A stretch of 64,000 bases of DNA, from positions 2,736,704 through 2,800,703 of the forward strand of contig NC_045139.1 of the NCBI RefSeq assembly GCF_008831285.2. Direction: 5' to 3'. The notes under the pieces are model-generated. The model had not been told where the DNA came from. It saw nothing but the letters and a program-made list of their open reading frames with translations, and did not search any database. Position numbers and translations under genes: made by a program. The stretch's first letter is position 1; each line of letters begins with the position of its first letter. This document shows, one piece after another, positions 23,498 to 36,400 of the stretch. Origin of the DNA: Nymphaea colorata. Taxonomy: Eukaryota; Streptophyta; Magnoliopsida; Nymphaeales; Nymphaeaceae.

Positions 23498-24004
23498 AGC
23501 GAGAGCAAGCTGGATCCGTATCGATCAACAGGATCCTAGATCCGATCACACGAGCAAAATGCTTGTCCCTCTTTGAACTTCGTTTTCAATCAAAAAATGA
23601 GAATTTCTCATGACAAGGTTTTGCATTTAATTAAGGACATTAAATCTGATTCAATAAGTTGGTCAGTTGGGGCTTCCTCTGAAGTAATTCAAGCCCATTT
23701 AAGCGGTCTGGTTTTTGGAGAATTCCTTCTCATATATAATTTGAAAAACTAACTTTTATTTTAAGATGTTTTAAGTGTATTTCCAATGTATAGTTTTATG
23801 TCAAATGCATCATTCTTCTACAAGGTAGTTTTTACTAAGTATAACAAACAATAAGTAAGGAAATATAAAAGACTTAATACTAATAAATGATAATTTTTTT
23901 CTTTTTCATTAATTTTTGAATGAGGTTGGGGCTACATCTATTTTAGGTTACACAAGGAGTTTATGATTAATAAAATCAAGCCAATGATTCCCACTTTACC
24001 AGTC
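23498..24004. promoter_or_regulatory. Upstream region of the PPR gene
   Basis: Lies before the minus-strand start codon. No clear core promoter can be fixed by reading, and no other gene is visible. Confidence 0.3.
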
Positions 24005-24215
24005 ACTAGTCCAAGGGCAATGCCAAGGGCGACACGGGTCATGGTCCACCCTCAAAGTTTCAAAACAAGGAAATTTTACATGTAATTTTACCAATTTTTT
24101 GTTTAGCATATATACAAATTTTGAAAAATATATTTGGACCTATGTTAAAATTTTGAAACTATATTTTGGTTCTCCTAATGAAAAATTTTTGGCTCTGTCC
24201 TACCTTAGCCCAACC
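24005..24215 (+). repeat. Dispersed repeat, copy 2
   Basis: CCAAGGGCGACACGGGTCAT leads into ATTTTGAAAAATATATTTGG, ATTTTGAAACTATATTTTGG and GAAAAATTTTTGGCTCTG, the same order of blocks as at 6960, 29330 and 60095. Confidence 0.5.
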
Positions 24216-24823
24216 AGGGACACTGCCATTTTCATGGAATTCATGGAAAATTTTGTCCTTATTTTTTTCATGTGGCTGCATTTGACATTAATATTTAATT
24301 CCAACTTTTTTCCTTGATATTGAAATAAGCAGGTTTCAAAGTACATTATATTCAAATATAAAAGTGTGTGCTAAGGCAGAGTTGTTAATGGGTCATTGTA
24401 AAGAGAAGAAGAAAGAAGAGGAGGTGTTGACCATCTAGCCTGAGCCAGTGCGCCAAACCCGTTGCAGTAAATATTTGCCCGTTCTAGCGAAAAGGATCTA
24501 ATAAAGTAGGAAATTTTAAATTGACATTTTGGATCTTCTATTGAATATGTCCAATGATCATTTGTTCACACTCTCAAAACATTTAATGAAAACTTTTTAT
24601 GCATGCAGCATTTAACATCGACAAATCAGTTCACACGCCAACTCCATTCAATAAGGCAATTTCTGTTATATACTTTGGTCGAGCATGAAGAGTATTTCAT
24701 CTTATCACTCACAAAAAAACTAAAACTCTCAACAAACCTTTCATCCCTTAGGGTGAATTTATGTGATATATTTTATATCTTCATTAGTTTCCAACAATAT
24801 GTCCTTGCATTTACCTAACTAAA

Positions 24824-25000
24824 GTTAAAGAAATATGAAAGAAACAGAAATAATAAGAAGAAGAAGGCAACAATTAACGTGGTTCAACTAGAGTAGCCTA
24901 CATCCACGATGGATGTTCTCTCACAAAATAAGGGAGAGTATGCTTCGTTGTATTCTGCTGTTGAGATCCTTAAAGCTTGGATCTAGTCTGCTCGACAAGT
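24824..25000 (+). repeat. LTR-like repeat, pair member A (other at 26386-26530)
   Basis: Shares AGTTAAAGA, AACAGAAATAAT-AGAAGA, GTGGTTCAACT (ATGGTTCAGCT in the other copy) and AGCCTAC-TCC with 26386-26530 in the same orientation. Similar sequences are common in plant copia elements. Member B lies beside a copia remnant. Confidence 0.5.
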
Positions 25001-25050
25001 TGTGGTTCATTTAGAGGGAAGTGAGAAGCACTAGTTGGCGGTTCTATAAC

Positions 25051-25185
25051 GGGGCGTTTGATGGCCTTGAATTTTGATTCTAGAATTAAAATGTTAGGAA
25101 CAAAATTTCACTTCAAACTGAAATTCCAATGAAAATTCAGTTCTAATTTTCCATTGTATTTGATAGCATGGAATTTTGATTTCAA
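25051..25185 (+). mobile_element. Solo end of a GGGGCGTTTGATGGCC-type MITE
   Basis: GGGGCGTTTGATGGCCTTGA and the following ATTTTGATTCTAGAATTAAAA match the inverted-repeat ends of the element at 62335-62701. No matching opposite end is found nearby, so this is probably a truncated copy. Confidence 0.5.
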
Positions 25186-25789
25186 CTGTGCATGCAACTC
25201 AAACTCAAAAAGATACACTTGAGTTTTGGGTGAAAGACATTTCCGGCGACTGCTGGGGTCGGACAACAGCCGGCAGCATCGTGCGATGGGTCTTCGAGTG
25301 GAACAAAAGAGTTCTTTGCTCTGCATCTTTTTCAACTTTATTTCCTACAAAACGGCTGTTTTTCTATCTATTTTTTGCTTGATTCTGTGATCTACACTTC
25401 CTCATTGCATTCTTGAGTTTTCAAAGATCAGCATGCAACAGTTCAAGGGATTTAAAAGCATGAAAATCGAAGCTGGTTATATACAGGCCCATGTGCATGA
25501 CATGTACTTTCTAAGAATAGCCGGAGGGCCTCTAGGAGTAGACCAAGGTGACATGTTTTGCACCGAGGGGCTATGCATGGTGCACATAATCACCTCTCCA
25601 TGAAAATCTCCTTTTTAAAATGGTAGGTTATGCATTTTGCCTAAGACGTATGCCGAACAGAAACCAAGTTTATTTTTATGCTCAAATGAAATCAAAGATA
25701 CATTATTCAGAGTCTCTAACATCTCTGAAAGTGAGCATGCCCTAAACATAAATGCCATAAAAAGAAGGACCTAACGAAGCGTCTTTGAG

Positions 25790-26240
25790 AACAGAATAAA
25801 CTTGAACATCAGGGTTGCAACTCCCATTCTTGACTTCACTATCCAGCTTGCCATGGAAGACGCCAGCACCAGTCGACCATTTACAAAGACCACCATCCAT
25901 CAGTCCTCTGTGAAGAGTCTTACGCGTCTGCAGGTCCTTGACAACAAAACCATGAATTCAATGGAGCACTGGTTATCATCTTCCCTGCCCGTGGCCGCCA
26001 TTAAAACCACCACATCCTCTCCCTGGCTGAGCCATGAAGGCAGTGACGATGGCATCAACATGAGTGAACCAGACAGGAGCAAGCATTCCAAGACACTGCC
26101 CTTAAGTGATCAGCATATCATTAATTTCCGTCCATGAAGGCAGATTCTTGAAGGCAGTCATGGCGGTAACGAAGGTTTCATACTCGGCAGCAATACCATT
26201 CAATATATGTGGCACCAAATCACATGGAATGTAACAACAC
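25790..26240 (-). mobile_element. Ty1/copia retrotransposon remnant (gag and pre-integrase pieces)
   Basis: Reading the minus strand from about 26240, the gag-like motif HILNGIAAEYETFVTAMT is followed by LPSWTEINDMLIT, which fits the copia gag family. A Gly/Arg-rich GRGCGGFNGGHGQGR comes next, then FVVKDLQTRKTLHRGLMDGG, which resembles the pre-integrase segment. The zinc knuckle and protease between them are missing, and stops and frame changes intervene, so it is an internally deleted dead copy. The plus-strand frame 25802-26137 is a shadow of it. Confidence 0.6.
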
Positions 26241-26385
26241 GCAGGGAGTCATTAATAAACTTACATCCTGCAAATATTCGGTCATTTATTTATCTCCCTT
26301 TCTAACATTTTAGAGATCAAGTTTAAGTTGAATGATGCGCAAATTGGACTGAGGCATATTGGTTTTCCATTGTCATCAACATACA

Positions 26386-26530
26386 AGTTAAAGAGACAGG
26401 AGGGGAACAGAAATAATCAGAAGACAAGAAGCACTAATATGGTTCAGCTACAATAATAGCCTACGTCCGAGTGTTTCTCATTATATCGTCGTTGGTTATA
26501 GTTGATATGCTTAAAACATGGATTACATTG
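26386..26530 (+). repeat. LTR-like repeat, pair member B
   Basis: Diverged copy of 24824-25000. It lies about 150 bp beyond the copia remnant and may be part of its LTR or leader, which is inference. Confidence 0.45.
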
Positions 26531-26701
26531 AATCATATGAGAAACATATTTTTTTTCACTTTGGATGACAAATCCTCTAGATTTGGATAATCTGTCACAT
26601 TTGGCAAGCTCCTCAATTATTGCCTTCTTAATCGTCGCCTCATGATCTTTACTGTTCATCCTGACTATTAAACCGAGTTTAAGGCTTCGAACTTAGGAGT
26701 G

Positions 26702-27154
26702 TCAAAACTTTGATGTAAGACGTGATTTTAGGCATAATCTAAAGGGAATGCACTTTGAATTGAATTCATTACTAAAGGGAATGCACTTTGAATTGAATTC
26801 ATTAATATGATCTATAGCTAATGCACTTTGAATTGAATCCTTATCAAATTTGGTTCCACATCTCATCAAAATCTCTACTTCTGGGTCGACTTCAGAAATT
26901 TTTGCGAATACCAACACAAACCCAAATGCAAAATTCAAAGTTGGTGCAAGAACACTGTTAGCACTAACATATAGAACTGTGTAAACTTTTTTTCCACTAC
27001 TTTTCGAACTATAAACAATGTTATCTTCCTTACAATGTGCAAAAGTAAGCTTCTGGCCCGAAGTGACGCTAGTGAGCTCTTGGAAGAGCAACAATGAAAG
27101 AATAATGATAAGAACATTAAAATAAAGAGAAGATGGGGATTGCTTTTCCTGCAT
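26702..27154 (-). CDS. Hypothetical secreted protein with internal repeats (weak)
   Basis: An open frame of 150 codons starts at ATG 27154. The N-terminus looks like a signal peptide: polar residues, then LYFNVLIIILSLLLFQEL, then TSVTSG. The mature part holds few cysteines and no domain I recognise. The C-terminal end repeats NEFNSKCIPF twice because of a DNA tandem duplication around 26737-26790, with a third DNA copy of the same unit at about 26818-26840. No homolog comes to mind and there is no sign of introns. It may be a real small secreted protein or a chance frame. Confidence 0.25.
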   Translation of the reverse strand: MQEKQSPSSLYFNVLIIILSLLLFQELTSVTSGQKLTFAHCKEDNIVYSSKSSGKKVYTVLYVSANSVLAPTLNFAFGFVLVFAKISEVDPEVEILMRCGTKFDKDSIQSALAIDHINEFNSKCIPFSNEFNSKCIPFRLCLKSRLTSKF

Positions 27155-30100
27155 GAAAGGACATTAATGGAGACACAAAAACTGTATGAACCACATAAAC
27201 GCCTATCGTGCATTGTCTTTTAGGCAACATTCTGGGTGGCCATTAGACACAACCATGCTGCCCATCTAGTGCCCAACATGGCTGGAGCTAGTTCACCTTG
27301 ACCATCATGTATTTGGCATGTTATCAAATGGCCAACTCTTCCAGTTAATGTTCTCCTTCATTCCTCCAATTATATATGTTTTGGAAGCTGAGATCATCCA
27401 AAAGTAATGCACTTGAACGCTTGACATGAGATGGTTTGGAGCTACATGCAATGTAAGATGGGTATTCTTTAAGTGTTGGCAGGGCCACATATATAAAAAA
27501 CGGTATTCACTCTCTAAACTTTGCAAAAAGCGATCTCTCCAGATCAATTGTTTGCCAAATCATGAGAGCCAAAGTCTCTCCCCCTTTCCCCTACCTCCGG
27601 GGTCCAAGGCTGCTTTAGGACTGTAATAGGGAGTGAGGCACGTGTAAACTAAGTGTCACATATCCATCATTTGCAGTTTAGAGGAGTGGCGCTAGCTTTA
27701 CCAAGATCAAACTGATGACCAGTCAGACTGCTTCACCGGTCCAGCCAGCTATACTATGCCTCTTAGAGGAGGGCACAGACATAGGAAAGAGAGAGATAGA
27801 GAGAGAGAATAACTCATGGCCGGTGACCGACATTAGTAAGAAAATGGCAAAAGGCAAAGAGACTAAGAGAGAGAGAGTGGTGCGGTGCCCAATCTTTTCT
27901 CCCAAGTATATATTAGATTTTTCGAATCCAAATTTTCTAGATCCCTACTCTTTTGAGATGTAGGGTTCTTGGACTTGATTAAAATTCTCTAAGATATATG
28001 CAAACACTGCGTTAGGTGTAACTGGGAAGTATATATTGGCTTCTTGCCTTGATGAGTTTGATTGCTCTAGGTGATCCATGAACCCCATGAAAAGACCTTA
28101 CCTTCCTATTTTATTGTTTCATCACAGCAGATATTCTCGTATCCCAGATTATCTGAACAAGTTTCCCTAACTCTAGCGTGCTGAGTTCATAAATTTTAGC
28201 ATCAACTTCAGCATGTTACTATAGATAAATTTACGAGGAGTACAAGAAACCTCATGACTTGTGAGTGAGCTAGACTAGAGTACAGTTGCATAATATTGTC
28301 AAGTTGGTGACCGAGCTAGGCCGCGCGCCCCCATCGAGCCAAGCACATACCATATTTTGTCTTGTTTATGGAACTTCTATACATTTTGGATGGACTTTGG
28401 GCGTCTGCTAAGCTAAGTTCATGAACCTATCCTCACTATAAGGCCATATATAAGCTTAGATGGCAACCTAGACCGTGAACTCAAAGTATGTCCTTTCATC
28501 TATCAATGATGTATATTCAGGAAAATAAGCTAGAATAGTGACGGAAATGGTGATGAAAGAGAATGAATGGTGTCATATCAGTGATACAGTGCTTTGTAGT
28601 ATTAGGAGACCGTGGTCAAGACCTAACAAATGAGACCGCATTTGTCCTCGCCTTAAGAAACATATGTAGTTGCTCTCTAAGTGGTAGGTGGTGTCTACGG
28701 GCTAGGATTGCCAAACTCCTCATTTTATTTTTAAAAATATCTCTTGTTAATGCGTTCGGTCTAAGTCCCTTAGAGGCTGTTTGGCATAGTGTCTGTCCAA
28801 CGGCTCTTAAGGATCTTTTGGCACATGGAACAGTATGCTGTTTTATAAACATGACTCAAAAATTGCCTTAAAAAGTGTTTATGAAATTGACGGAATAGTT
28901 ACATAAGTACTTGCTTTAGAGAGCAAGAGCTTGAGTATTTGCTACCATCTAGAAGAGAGCCAAAGTTTGATCACATCCAACTCTTTGTTTCCTAGAGTAT
29001 GGGGCATGCTTTTGGTGACTTGAGGTGTCACTTTTGCGGTGCTTCAATTTACACGCCAATGAACTTTTTTTTACAACACAGAAAATTGACGCCATAAGGA
29101 TTCACAACCATGCACCAACCCCCTCAAGTACTAGAGAACAAGAGTTGGGACTATGATTTTCTGCAGGTGCTTGGATTATCTGTAGTTCGCTCAAGAAATT
29201 AAAACGTAGTCGAATTCGATGAGGCAACCAGAAGATTGAGCTTTTTTGTGTAACCATCTCTCTCTCTCTCTCTCTCTAGACCTGCAGTTATATATATATA
29301 TATATATATAAAAGCATTTTGAACAATGCTAGTGGCAGAGGCGAATGAGTAGAGGTCATGCTCTCCTCCTTCCCCCAACCCCCTTCAGATTTAAAAAGTA
29401 AATAAAATTTTATTTATAAATTTAAAATATTTTAAATCACTTATATAAAAAAATAAAAATTATACTTCTACATTTATTAAAATTTTGAAACTATAGTTTG
29501 GTCGCTGCAATAAAAAATTCCCAGGATTTTGGTCATTGTTGTCCCCGATGCAATGAACCTTGGGTAGCCGATCCAACCCGAACAACTCAAGAACTCCTTG
29601 CTATCTGACGTGGAACTAAATAAAGAAAATCTAGGTACTTCATGAGAAGATTAATTGATTTTCACAGTGAAGCATTTAGTGAAGAAAGATAACTGATTAT
29701 GTGTCACAAATTATGATGTTGAACAACTCTTCCCCCTAAGGGCAATAGGAACAGTTCCCTTAGGCCATTGGTCTTCTTAGCAACCATAGAGTTGCATTGT
29801 CAAGGGTAATTTGAACATCAGATATATATATATAAATATACACAAAGGAATTGGCATGTTCCATATTCCTGAGTCTTCTTACTCTTTTTGTTAAAAAATA
29901 TTTCAAGCAAAATATAAGTATGATTTTATTATATGTACTAACTTACTATAAAGCATGTTTGAATTCAAAAAAACTTGAAATTACAGCAAGAGCCACTAAA
30001 TTTGTAGCATTAAAAAATGTATTCAAACTCAAAAAATTGTTAACATGATAATTTTCATTGTATGGCTCTTAAGATCACATTTTATGAGGTTAGAATATAC

Positions 30101-30464
30101 AAAAAATACTTTACAAATAAATTTTAAAGGATTTGTAGGGGAGAAGGAACTTTATTCAAGGAAACTCATGTGTTTTCCTCTCTCTATCTCTCTCTTTTCC
30201 TCTCTTCCTCCTTTTGGGTTATCTCAAAACTCTTAAAAAACAGGTTGACTTCTATCTTTAAAGCTTAATTTCTACCATCTAATCTCCTTAAAATCAACAG
30301 CCTAGTTGGTATTAGAGGGTCAAGTAACTACATGTTTTCCTATATGTATATATCGTCTTGGATTCCTCTAGCCATCCGGATTCTCCAATACTCTCTCACA
30401 GCATGCAGTCCGATCCAATAAATCAGACTAAGTGTAAGAGGCCAGATGGACAGAAGGCTATAGG

Positions 30465-30531
<67 letters not shown>

Positions 30532-31070
30532 CATTTAAGAATAGTTTAGTGCTGGACCCTATCTTTGTTTACCAATGACTATTTCTTTGACTTGGGAAGA
30601 AATCCTCTTTTCAATATCTCCTTGTTTTCCCTTGTATCTCAAAAACGCTTGCTTTCACCTATTTAACATTTTTCTTACCAAATCAGCAATGCCTTATTGG
30701 AAAACATATATTTTTCTAAACATATTTCCATAGTGCACAAGTCTTCATGAGAAAGTTTAAGGAGCTTTATCTTTGGTCTCCATATACATTCAAAATTGAA
30801 CTTTTTTGTGGAAACAAAATAAACCAAATAAATTATATAAAAAATAATGTTGGCACAGCCTAAAAGAAATGAACACTTCTGAAAAAGGTGAAAGTTGATG
30901 ACCTAGGCTCCAAAAAGATGTCTTGATGCTTGTCCCTTAAGTCTTTATAGCACTTTAAATGGGGTGAACAATTTCTGTACCTGCTGTTTCACACGTAGGG
31001 TTAGGGTTAGCCCGGCGGACTCTAAAGCAGAACCTAACTTGCAGTCAAAATCCCTAAGACTGAGTAGCTC
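27155..31070. other. Gene-poor region with microsatellites
   Basis: No credible gene. Open frames are short and unrelated to known domains. There is a (CT)n plus (TA)n tract at about 29258-29312 and a (TA)n tract with one GA break at about 30467-30531. A dispersed repeat copy at 29330-29530 is listed separately. Confidence 0.6.
29330..29530 (+). repeat. Dispersed repeat, copy 3
   Basis: GTGGCAGAGGCGAATGAGTA and a CCCCCAACCCCC block lead into A/T-rich sequence with ATTTTGAAACTATAGTTTGG and AAAAATTCCCAGGATTTTGG, in the order seen at 24005-24215. Confidence 0.5.
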
Positions 31071-31328
31071 TTGAACAATTTATCACCTAAATGCATTCTA
31101 TGTGACTTTCTATGACAATTTTTGGATCTTCGCTTATGCAAGTGCATATATGGTGTTGCCCCCATCTATATAGCTTGGTTAAATCTTACTATTATGTTAT
31201 ATATAAAGTTTATCACCTAAATGCATTCTATGTGACTTTCTATGACAAATTTTGGATTTTTGCTTCTGCAAGTGCATATATGGTGCTGCCAGTATCTATG
31301 TAGCTTGGTTAAATCTTACTATTATGAT

Positions 31329-31396
<68 letters not shown>

Positions 31397-31520
31397 AACA
31401 GTTTATCACCTAAATGCATTCTATGTGACTTTATATGACAATTATTGGATCTTTGCTTATGCACGTGCATATATGGTTGCCTCTATCTACATAGCTTGGT
31501 TAAATCATACTATTATGTTT
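31071..31520 (+). repeat. Three tandem 120-bp units separated by AT-rich spacers
   Basis: The block TATCACCTAAATGCATTCTA begins at 31081, 31211 and 31404. Each copy runs through ATGTGACTTT-TATGACAA, GCATATATGGT and TAGCTTGGTTAAATC-TACT before ending at ATTATG. Copies 1 and 2 are separated by about 10 bp of TATATATAAA; copies 2 and 3 by a (TA)n tract of about 60 bp (31332-31392). Copies differ at a few positions only. Confidence 0.9.
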
Positions 31521-32001
31521 CTTTTTAACGTTAAATATGTTTTAAAATTGATCATTGACCTGAATTGATGGAGAATGGACATAGTATGAATTTGATGTAT
31601 TGTCATCTTATCAATTTTTTAGGTGAACAAGAAGAGTATTTTATCCTACCGCTCAAAAAAAGAGTTGAAGTCCTAAGATGCAAAATCTTCTTTGGTGATT
31701 CGGGGTTTTGCCTTTGCCTCACTTCAACTTGGGAGTCAGTGAGTCTATTTTTGCAGCACAGATATCCCGGGGATTTGAAGCTGACTGCTTACCAGCTCCT
31801 ACCCATCGCACCAACTCCTCAAGACAAGTTATGATCATTTTCAAATCAATGTAGATAAATGTTGTACGTTACTCATATACGTTCTAGGTGGTTGCCAGTA
31901 CATATTCATCGAGTCAGCTAAATTAAATATATAACGGTACTACACCAATTATACTGTCTTTCTTGAAGCAGGCTTGCTTCCCAATGGTTTTCTCAGGTAA
32001 C

Positions 32002-32036
<35 letters not shown>

Positions 32037-32444
32037 GCACAGTTAGCCCGTGTGGAGAACGTTTGGTTCGTTTTTTGCTTCATGATGATATTGAAAGCGT
32101 GCTCATTCATGTGATTTAGCTTGTCGCCATTGCTTTTAATGGTCTGGTGTATGTTGTCTATAAAGTGAGTCGAGAAAGCGGAAAAGATGAAAATTACAGC
32201 AAATGAGTCGTGTGAAATTATGTTGTTGGCTAAAGCATGGTAAGTTCGAAGCAGAAGGGGAGAAAATTACAGCTACAAAACATCTTTACTTTTGAACAAT
32301 GTCGGTAATATAGACTTAAGTTTGCTAGGCTGAGAATTTCTAACGCTGTTCTTTCTTTCAAGGTTCTTTCTTGCTCTTATTCTGACCTAACGTCGGGTGA
32401 TATCATTCTTTTTTCCTTCTCTAATAGAAGGAACCTTCCCAGCT

Positions 32445-32720
32445 AAGTTTGGGCATCAGGCCGGCCGACACACAAAACTTGAGCCCAGGCTCGACCTCAC
32501 AATTATAACTCGGGCTCGAGTCCAGCTCGATTCAATTAAAAATATTTTTTATATAAAATAATATATAAATATAAGTAATTTTAATAAAACACTATATATA
32601 TATAATATTAAAAATTTTAATCGGGCCACCTAGGCCGGCCCGATAAATTGTCGGGTCGACCCATTGCACTTTTTCATAGGCCCGAGCCTGAGCTGAGTCA
32701 GGTCACATACCGGCTAATCG
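32445..32720 (+). repeat. TGGGCATC-type dispersed repeat, copy 1
   Basis: TAAGTTTGGGCATCAGGCCGG starts a segment whose GC-rich flanks (GGGCTCGAG, GGCCCGAGCC) surround an AT-rich core. The sequence at 39913-40270 starts TAAGCCTGGGCATCGTGCCG and has the same GC-AT-GC plan, so the two are diverged members of one family. Confidence 0.5.
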
Positions 32721-32925
32721 CCCGGTGGCTTATCCTCATCCCACTTTCATATTGAAAAAAGTTGGGAGCAAAAGGAAGCTACTTTATGAATAGGCTGCTA
32801 AGAAGTAGCAACGGACTTTACCCTTCAGCTTGATTTGAAAGGATCATATTTTTACAAAATAAATAAATAAACCTCATGCTAATCCGTGCAGTTCATCTGT
32901 GATCACCATCTACTTGCCCAAATTC

Positions 32926-32935
<10 letters not shown>

Positions 32936-32998
<63 letters not shown>
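32936..32998. repeat. (TA)n microsatellite
   Basis: About 30 uninterrupted AT dinucleotides; similar tracts lie at 32005-32032 and 33377-33421 (the last preceded by CT repeats). Confidence 0.95.
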
Positions 32999-33001
<3 letters not shown>

Positions 33002-33360
33002 TCGGTAGATCCCAAAGCATTAAGATATTATTTATATAATTTAACCGTTTAGATGTGATTTTTTTCAGAACATCTTGACGAGAATTCTACATTAAGTTGA
33101 TCACTTTTTTAGTTTAACATATCGCCATAGTAAATCTGAAAATAAACCTCTACTATGGCATCAAATTTTTAATGATAGAAAAATCAATGTTTTTCTTAAA
33201 AAACAACTAGATCTAGGACATGTTTTATGTTGAATTAGTATTTACAAACACATGATTGCAATGTTCACATGCTGCTTAAAATATTTTTTTAATAAGAATT
33301 TATGTGGTCGATCTGGTTTTTTTCTCTGACCTATGTGGTCTGGGACATATCAATTTTGCC

Positions 33361-33421
<61 letters not shown>

Positions 33422-33422
<1 letters not shown>

Positions 33423-36400
33423 CACAGGTAGCACAGATCAGCCTTTTGGAACCATACCTAATGTATAAAACATATCCATTAAGCCTTATAAAGCGTCATG
33501 AATCAAAACTACTATTTATTTTATATCTTTCTTTAACCAAAGCAAATGCGAAACTTAATTAAAATTCAGGCCAAGCTTTGATCATGCATAAAATACATGA
33601 AAAAGATGTTACAAAGCTAAATCAGTCAAACTTTCGATCGGTCTACAGTCCAACCAAATCCAGATTCGTCGGTTCGGTACGGCCAAGATCTATATCGTAT
33701 CCGGCCCATTTGACGCCCCCACTAGAGAATACAAAAATGGATCGTAGCAAGGGAGCCCCAATAATTAAGCTAAACTTGTATCTTAGCACTGAAGTTGTTG
33801 GCTGCTCGCGTTCTTAAAGGTCCCATAATTTGTCTAAGGCATATAATAATGGAAAAGTATTCTACAAAGCAAACTTGATTTGGATTTCTTCTAGGGTTGG
33901 ATCTTGGGACTTTTACAATATGAACGCAAAGATTTGGTTCAAATTGAATCCCGCCGATGCCGGCAAGCATGTACCTAACCGATCAGAGGTGCGGACATCT
34001 TACGCATTCACATGTGCGGAGCTAGAAATTTTTCTTTTTTTTAGAGTAGTGGAGAAGGGGGAGGGAGGGCATGAGAGATAATTAGGGGTGAACAACAAGT
34101 CCAGTTACCCGAGCTCGACTCGTGAACGCATTTGAGCCGAGTCATTTGCTTAATGAGTCGAGCTCGAGTTCTTGAATAGACTCATTCAAATAATCGAGTA
34201 GAGTTAACTGAACTGAAAATTCAAATAATCGAGTAGAGTTAACTGAACTGAAACTATTAAAGTTGGACTTGCCTCGAAAATGCTGTGTAGTGATTTTTTA
34301 AATATCCAACTCGTTTTTCCAATTTAAAAACCGGTATATTGACTTTAATTGATTATGTAAGTATTTACAAAAGCTTCTTCAAGTTTGTTGAGTCTTAATC
34401 GAGTCCAGCTCGATTTATTGCAAACTAATAATCTATATATTCAAACGAGTTTGTCGAACCTTAATCGAGTCGAACTCGAGTTGCTTCTGTCGAGCTATTC
34501 TCGAGCTCGAGGTTTCATTAGTCGAGCTAAGCTCAAGCCTACAGAAGTCAGGCTCAACTCGGCTCGTGTTCACCGTTAAAGATAATATTTTCAAAATTTG
34601 TACTGTTGGAACTTCTATATACAACAAATCAAAATTTTTCAAAGTTATAAGTTTCTTTTGCATGCAAGGGGGCCTCTGCCCCCCCTTCCCTCTACCTTTA
34701 GGTGTTCGGGCTCAGACACTTGTCTGTTTGTTTGGCCACCCATATGAGACTGCCCAAAAAAAATCTCTCTTTCCATTTTGACCTTGCAACGGGTTTTTCT
34801 TCAATTTGTTCACGTAACGGCAGTCTTTTTAAGTCCGAATAGCCGCCCATCCTGCATTCAAAGTCTCAACTTATAACCTGCTACAGGTTAACGGTGTTGA
34901 AACGCAAGCTCTTCAAGTTGAAGGAGGTTTTAGTGAGGAACGATCGGAGGATGGAGGTTAGATCCCATTACACAAAGGGTCGACGCTCCGGAGAATCAAA
35001 CCAAAGACTGGCTTTCTAAGAGTCACTGGTCGAACCAGCTATGCCCAATCTCTTGAAGCAAGTCGATGGAGGTTCAGAGTTCAATATCATAACTTAACTC
35101 CTTCCGGTAAGAGTTTAATACATAACGTGTGAGAGTGTTGAAGTTAAAACTCTAAATTGAAGAAGATTAGAAGTTTAATGTCATAACGTATGAGCAAAGT
35201 CTCCACAACTTCCGCTTATCTATTTATTACATGGAGAAGGAGAAATGTCACTTTCACCGTCCATTGTAGATCTAACACCTTGTGCACGAGTTGATGATGG
35301 GTCACGTGCATCTCTAAAGTTCTTCTCCCTCTCTTTTGGGAGAATTTATTTCATTTCAAGCACTCATGAGGATGGTTTCTTTTCTTTTCATTCATCCATT
35401 CAAATTTGAATTCATTTAGTTGAATTTAGTAAAAAGAATTTTGAAGTGATTATTAATTATATTGAAGTTGGGATTCTATATGCAGTTTGATTACTGAATT
35501 TGTACCTATGTCTGGCATCCAATTTGTTGGAGTGTGGAGCCTGATCTCAACTTAATAGATTTTCCTAGTTTCTGTAGATCCCAACTTACTGTAATTTTTT
35601 TGTTTTTGGGCCAACAACTTTTGTATTCTTGTTAGGAGACGGTGCAGAATACCCATGTGCTGCCGTAGATAAATAAGAACTTTGGTCTCCAAATCAGGTA
35701 AATCTTGTGTATTTTTCTTTTCTTCTTTCTCTTGATATCATGGGTGAGAAAGGGCCTCGTTCCTGACATTGAAATCTGATAATTATCTGACCTGATCACA
35801 TATAAATGTGATAAAAAAAAATCCTAATCCTATTAATGTGCATAAACTAAAACCCTTGATCTACATTTGAATCCTATTAATGTCACGTAGTGAACATGAG
35901 ATCAAGAGTTGCGTAAGCAAAAGATCACACAGACAAAACATGCAAAAAAGACAAGTTTATTTGTAGTTTATTAAGGGGAGATGATGATTCAGAACTCTAA
36001 TTTTGAATCCTTCTGCAGGTTGCATTGGGTGGAAGTGCAGTGAATGGATTGGTGCCTACTTTTCTCTTTTCCTCCTTTTGTTTCCTTCTGATTATTTTTT
36101 CAGTAATTGATGCTTTTGTGACCATTTCTCTAAAGGTGCATGCCCAATGTTTGACAAAATGATCATGGCTGCTTGTCAAGAAGGGAACCAAGTGGCCCCT
36201 CCAGTCTATTTGGTCACACCTCCTAGGCTCCTACTGGCTTGCTCATGTCAGTTCTCAGAGTTTGGGCATGGGGTCCACTTGCCATCAAGAACCAACTGCA
36301 ATGCTATAAAATGGTGATAAAAGAGAGAGTGAGTGGTGCATTTTTGTGTGTGTTTTTTTTTTTCCTTGTGCTTCTTCTATGCAAGTTTACGTTGGCTGTG

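Noticed and set aside
25802-26137. 111-codon plus-strand frame
   Set aside because: Shadow of the minus-strand copia remnant.
28563-28871. 102-codon frame
   Set aside because: No domain; lies in repeat-rich DNA and has an equally long frame on the opposite strand.
30990-31015. AGGGTTAGGGTTAG, telomere-like
   Set aside because: Only two units, and not the plant TTTAGGG array; most likely chance.
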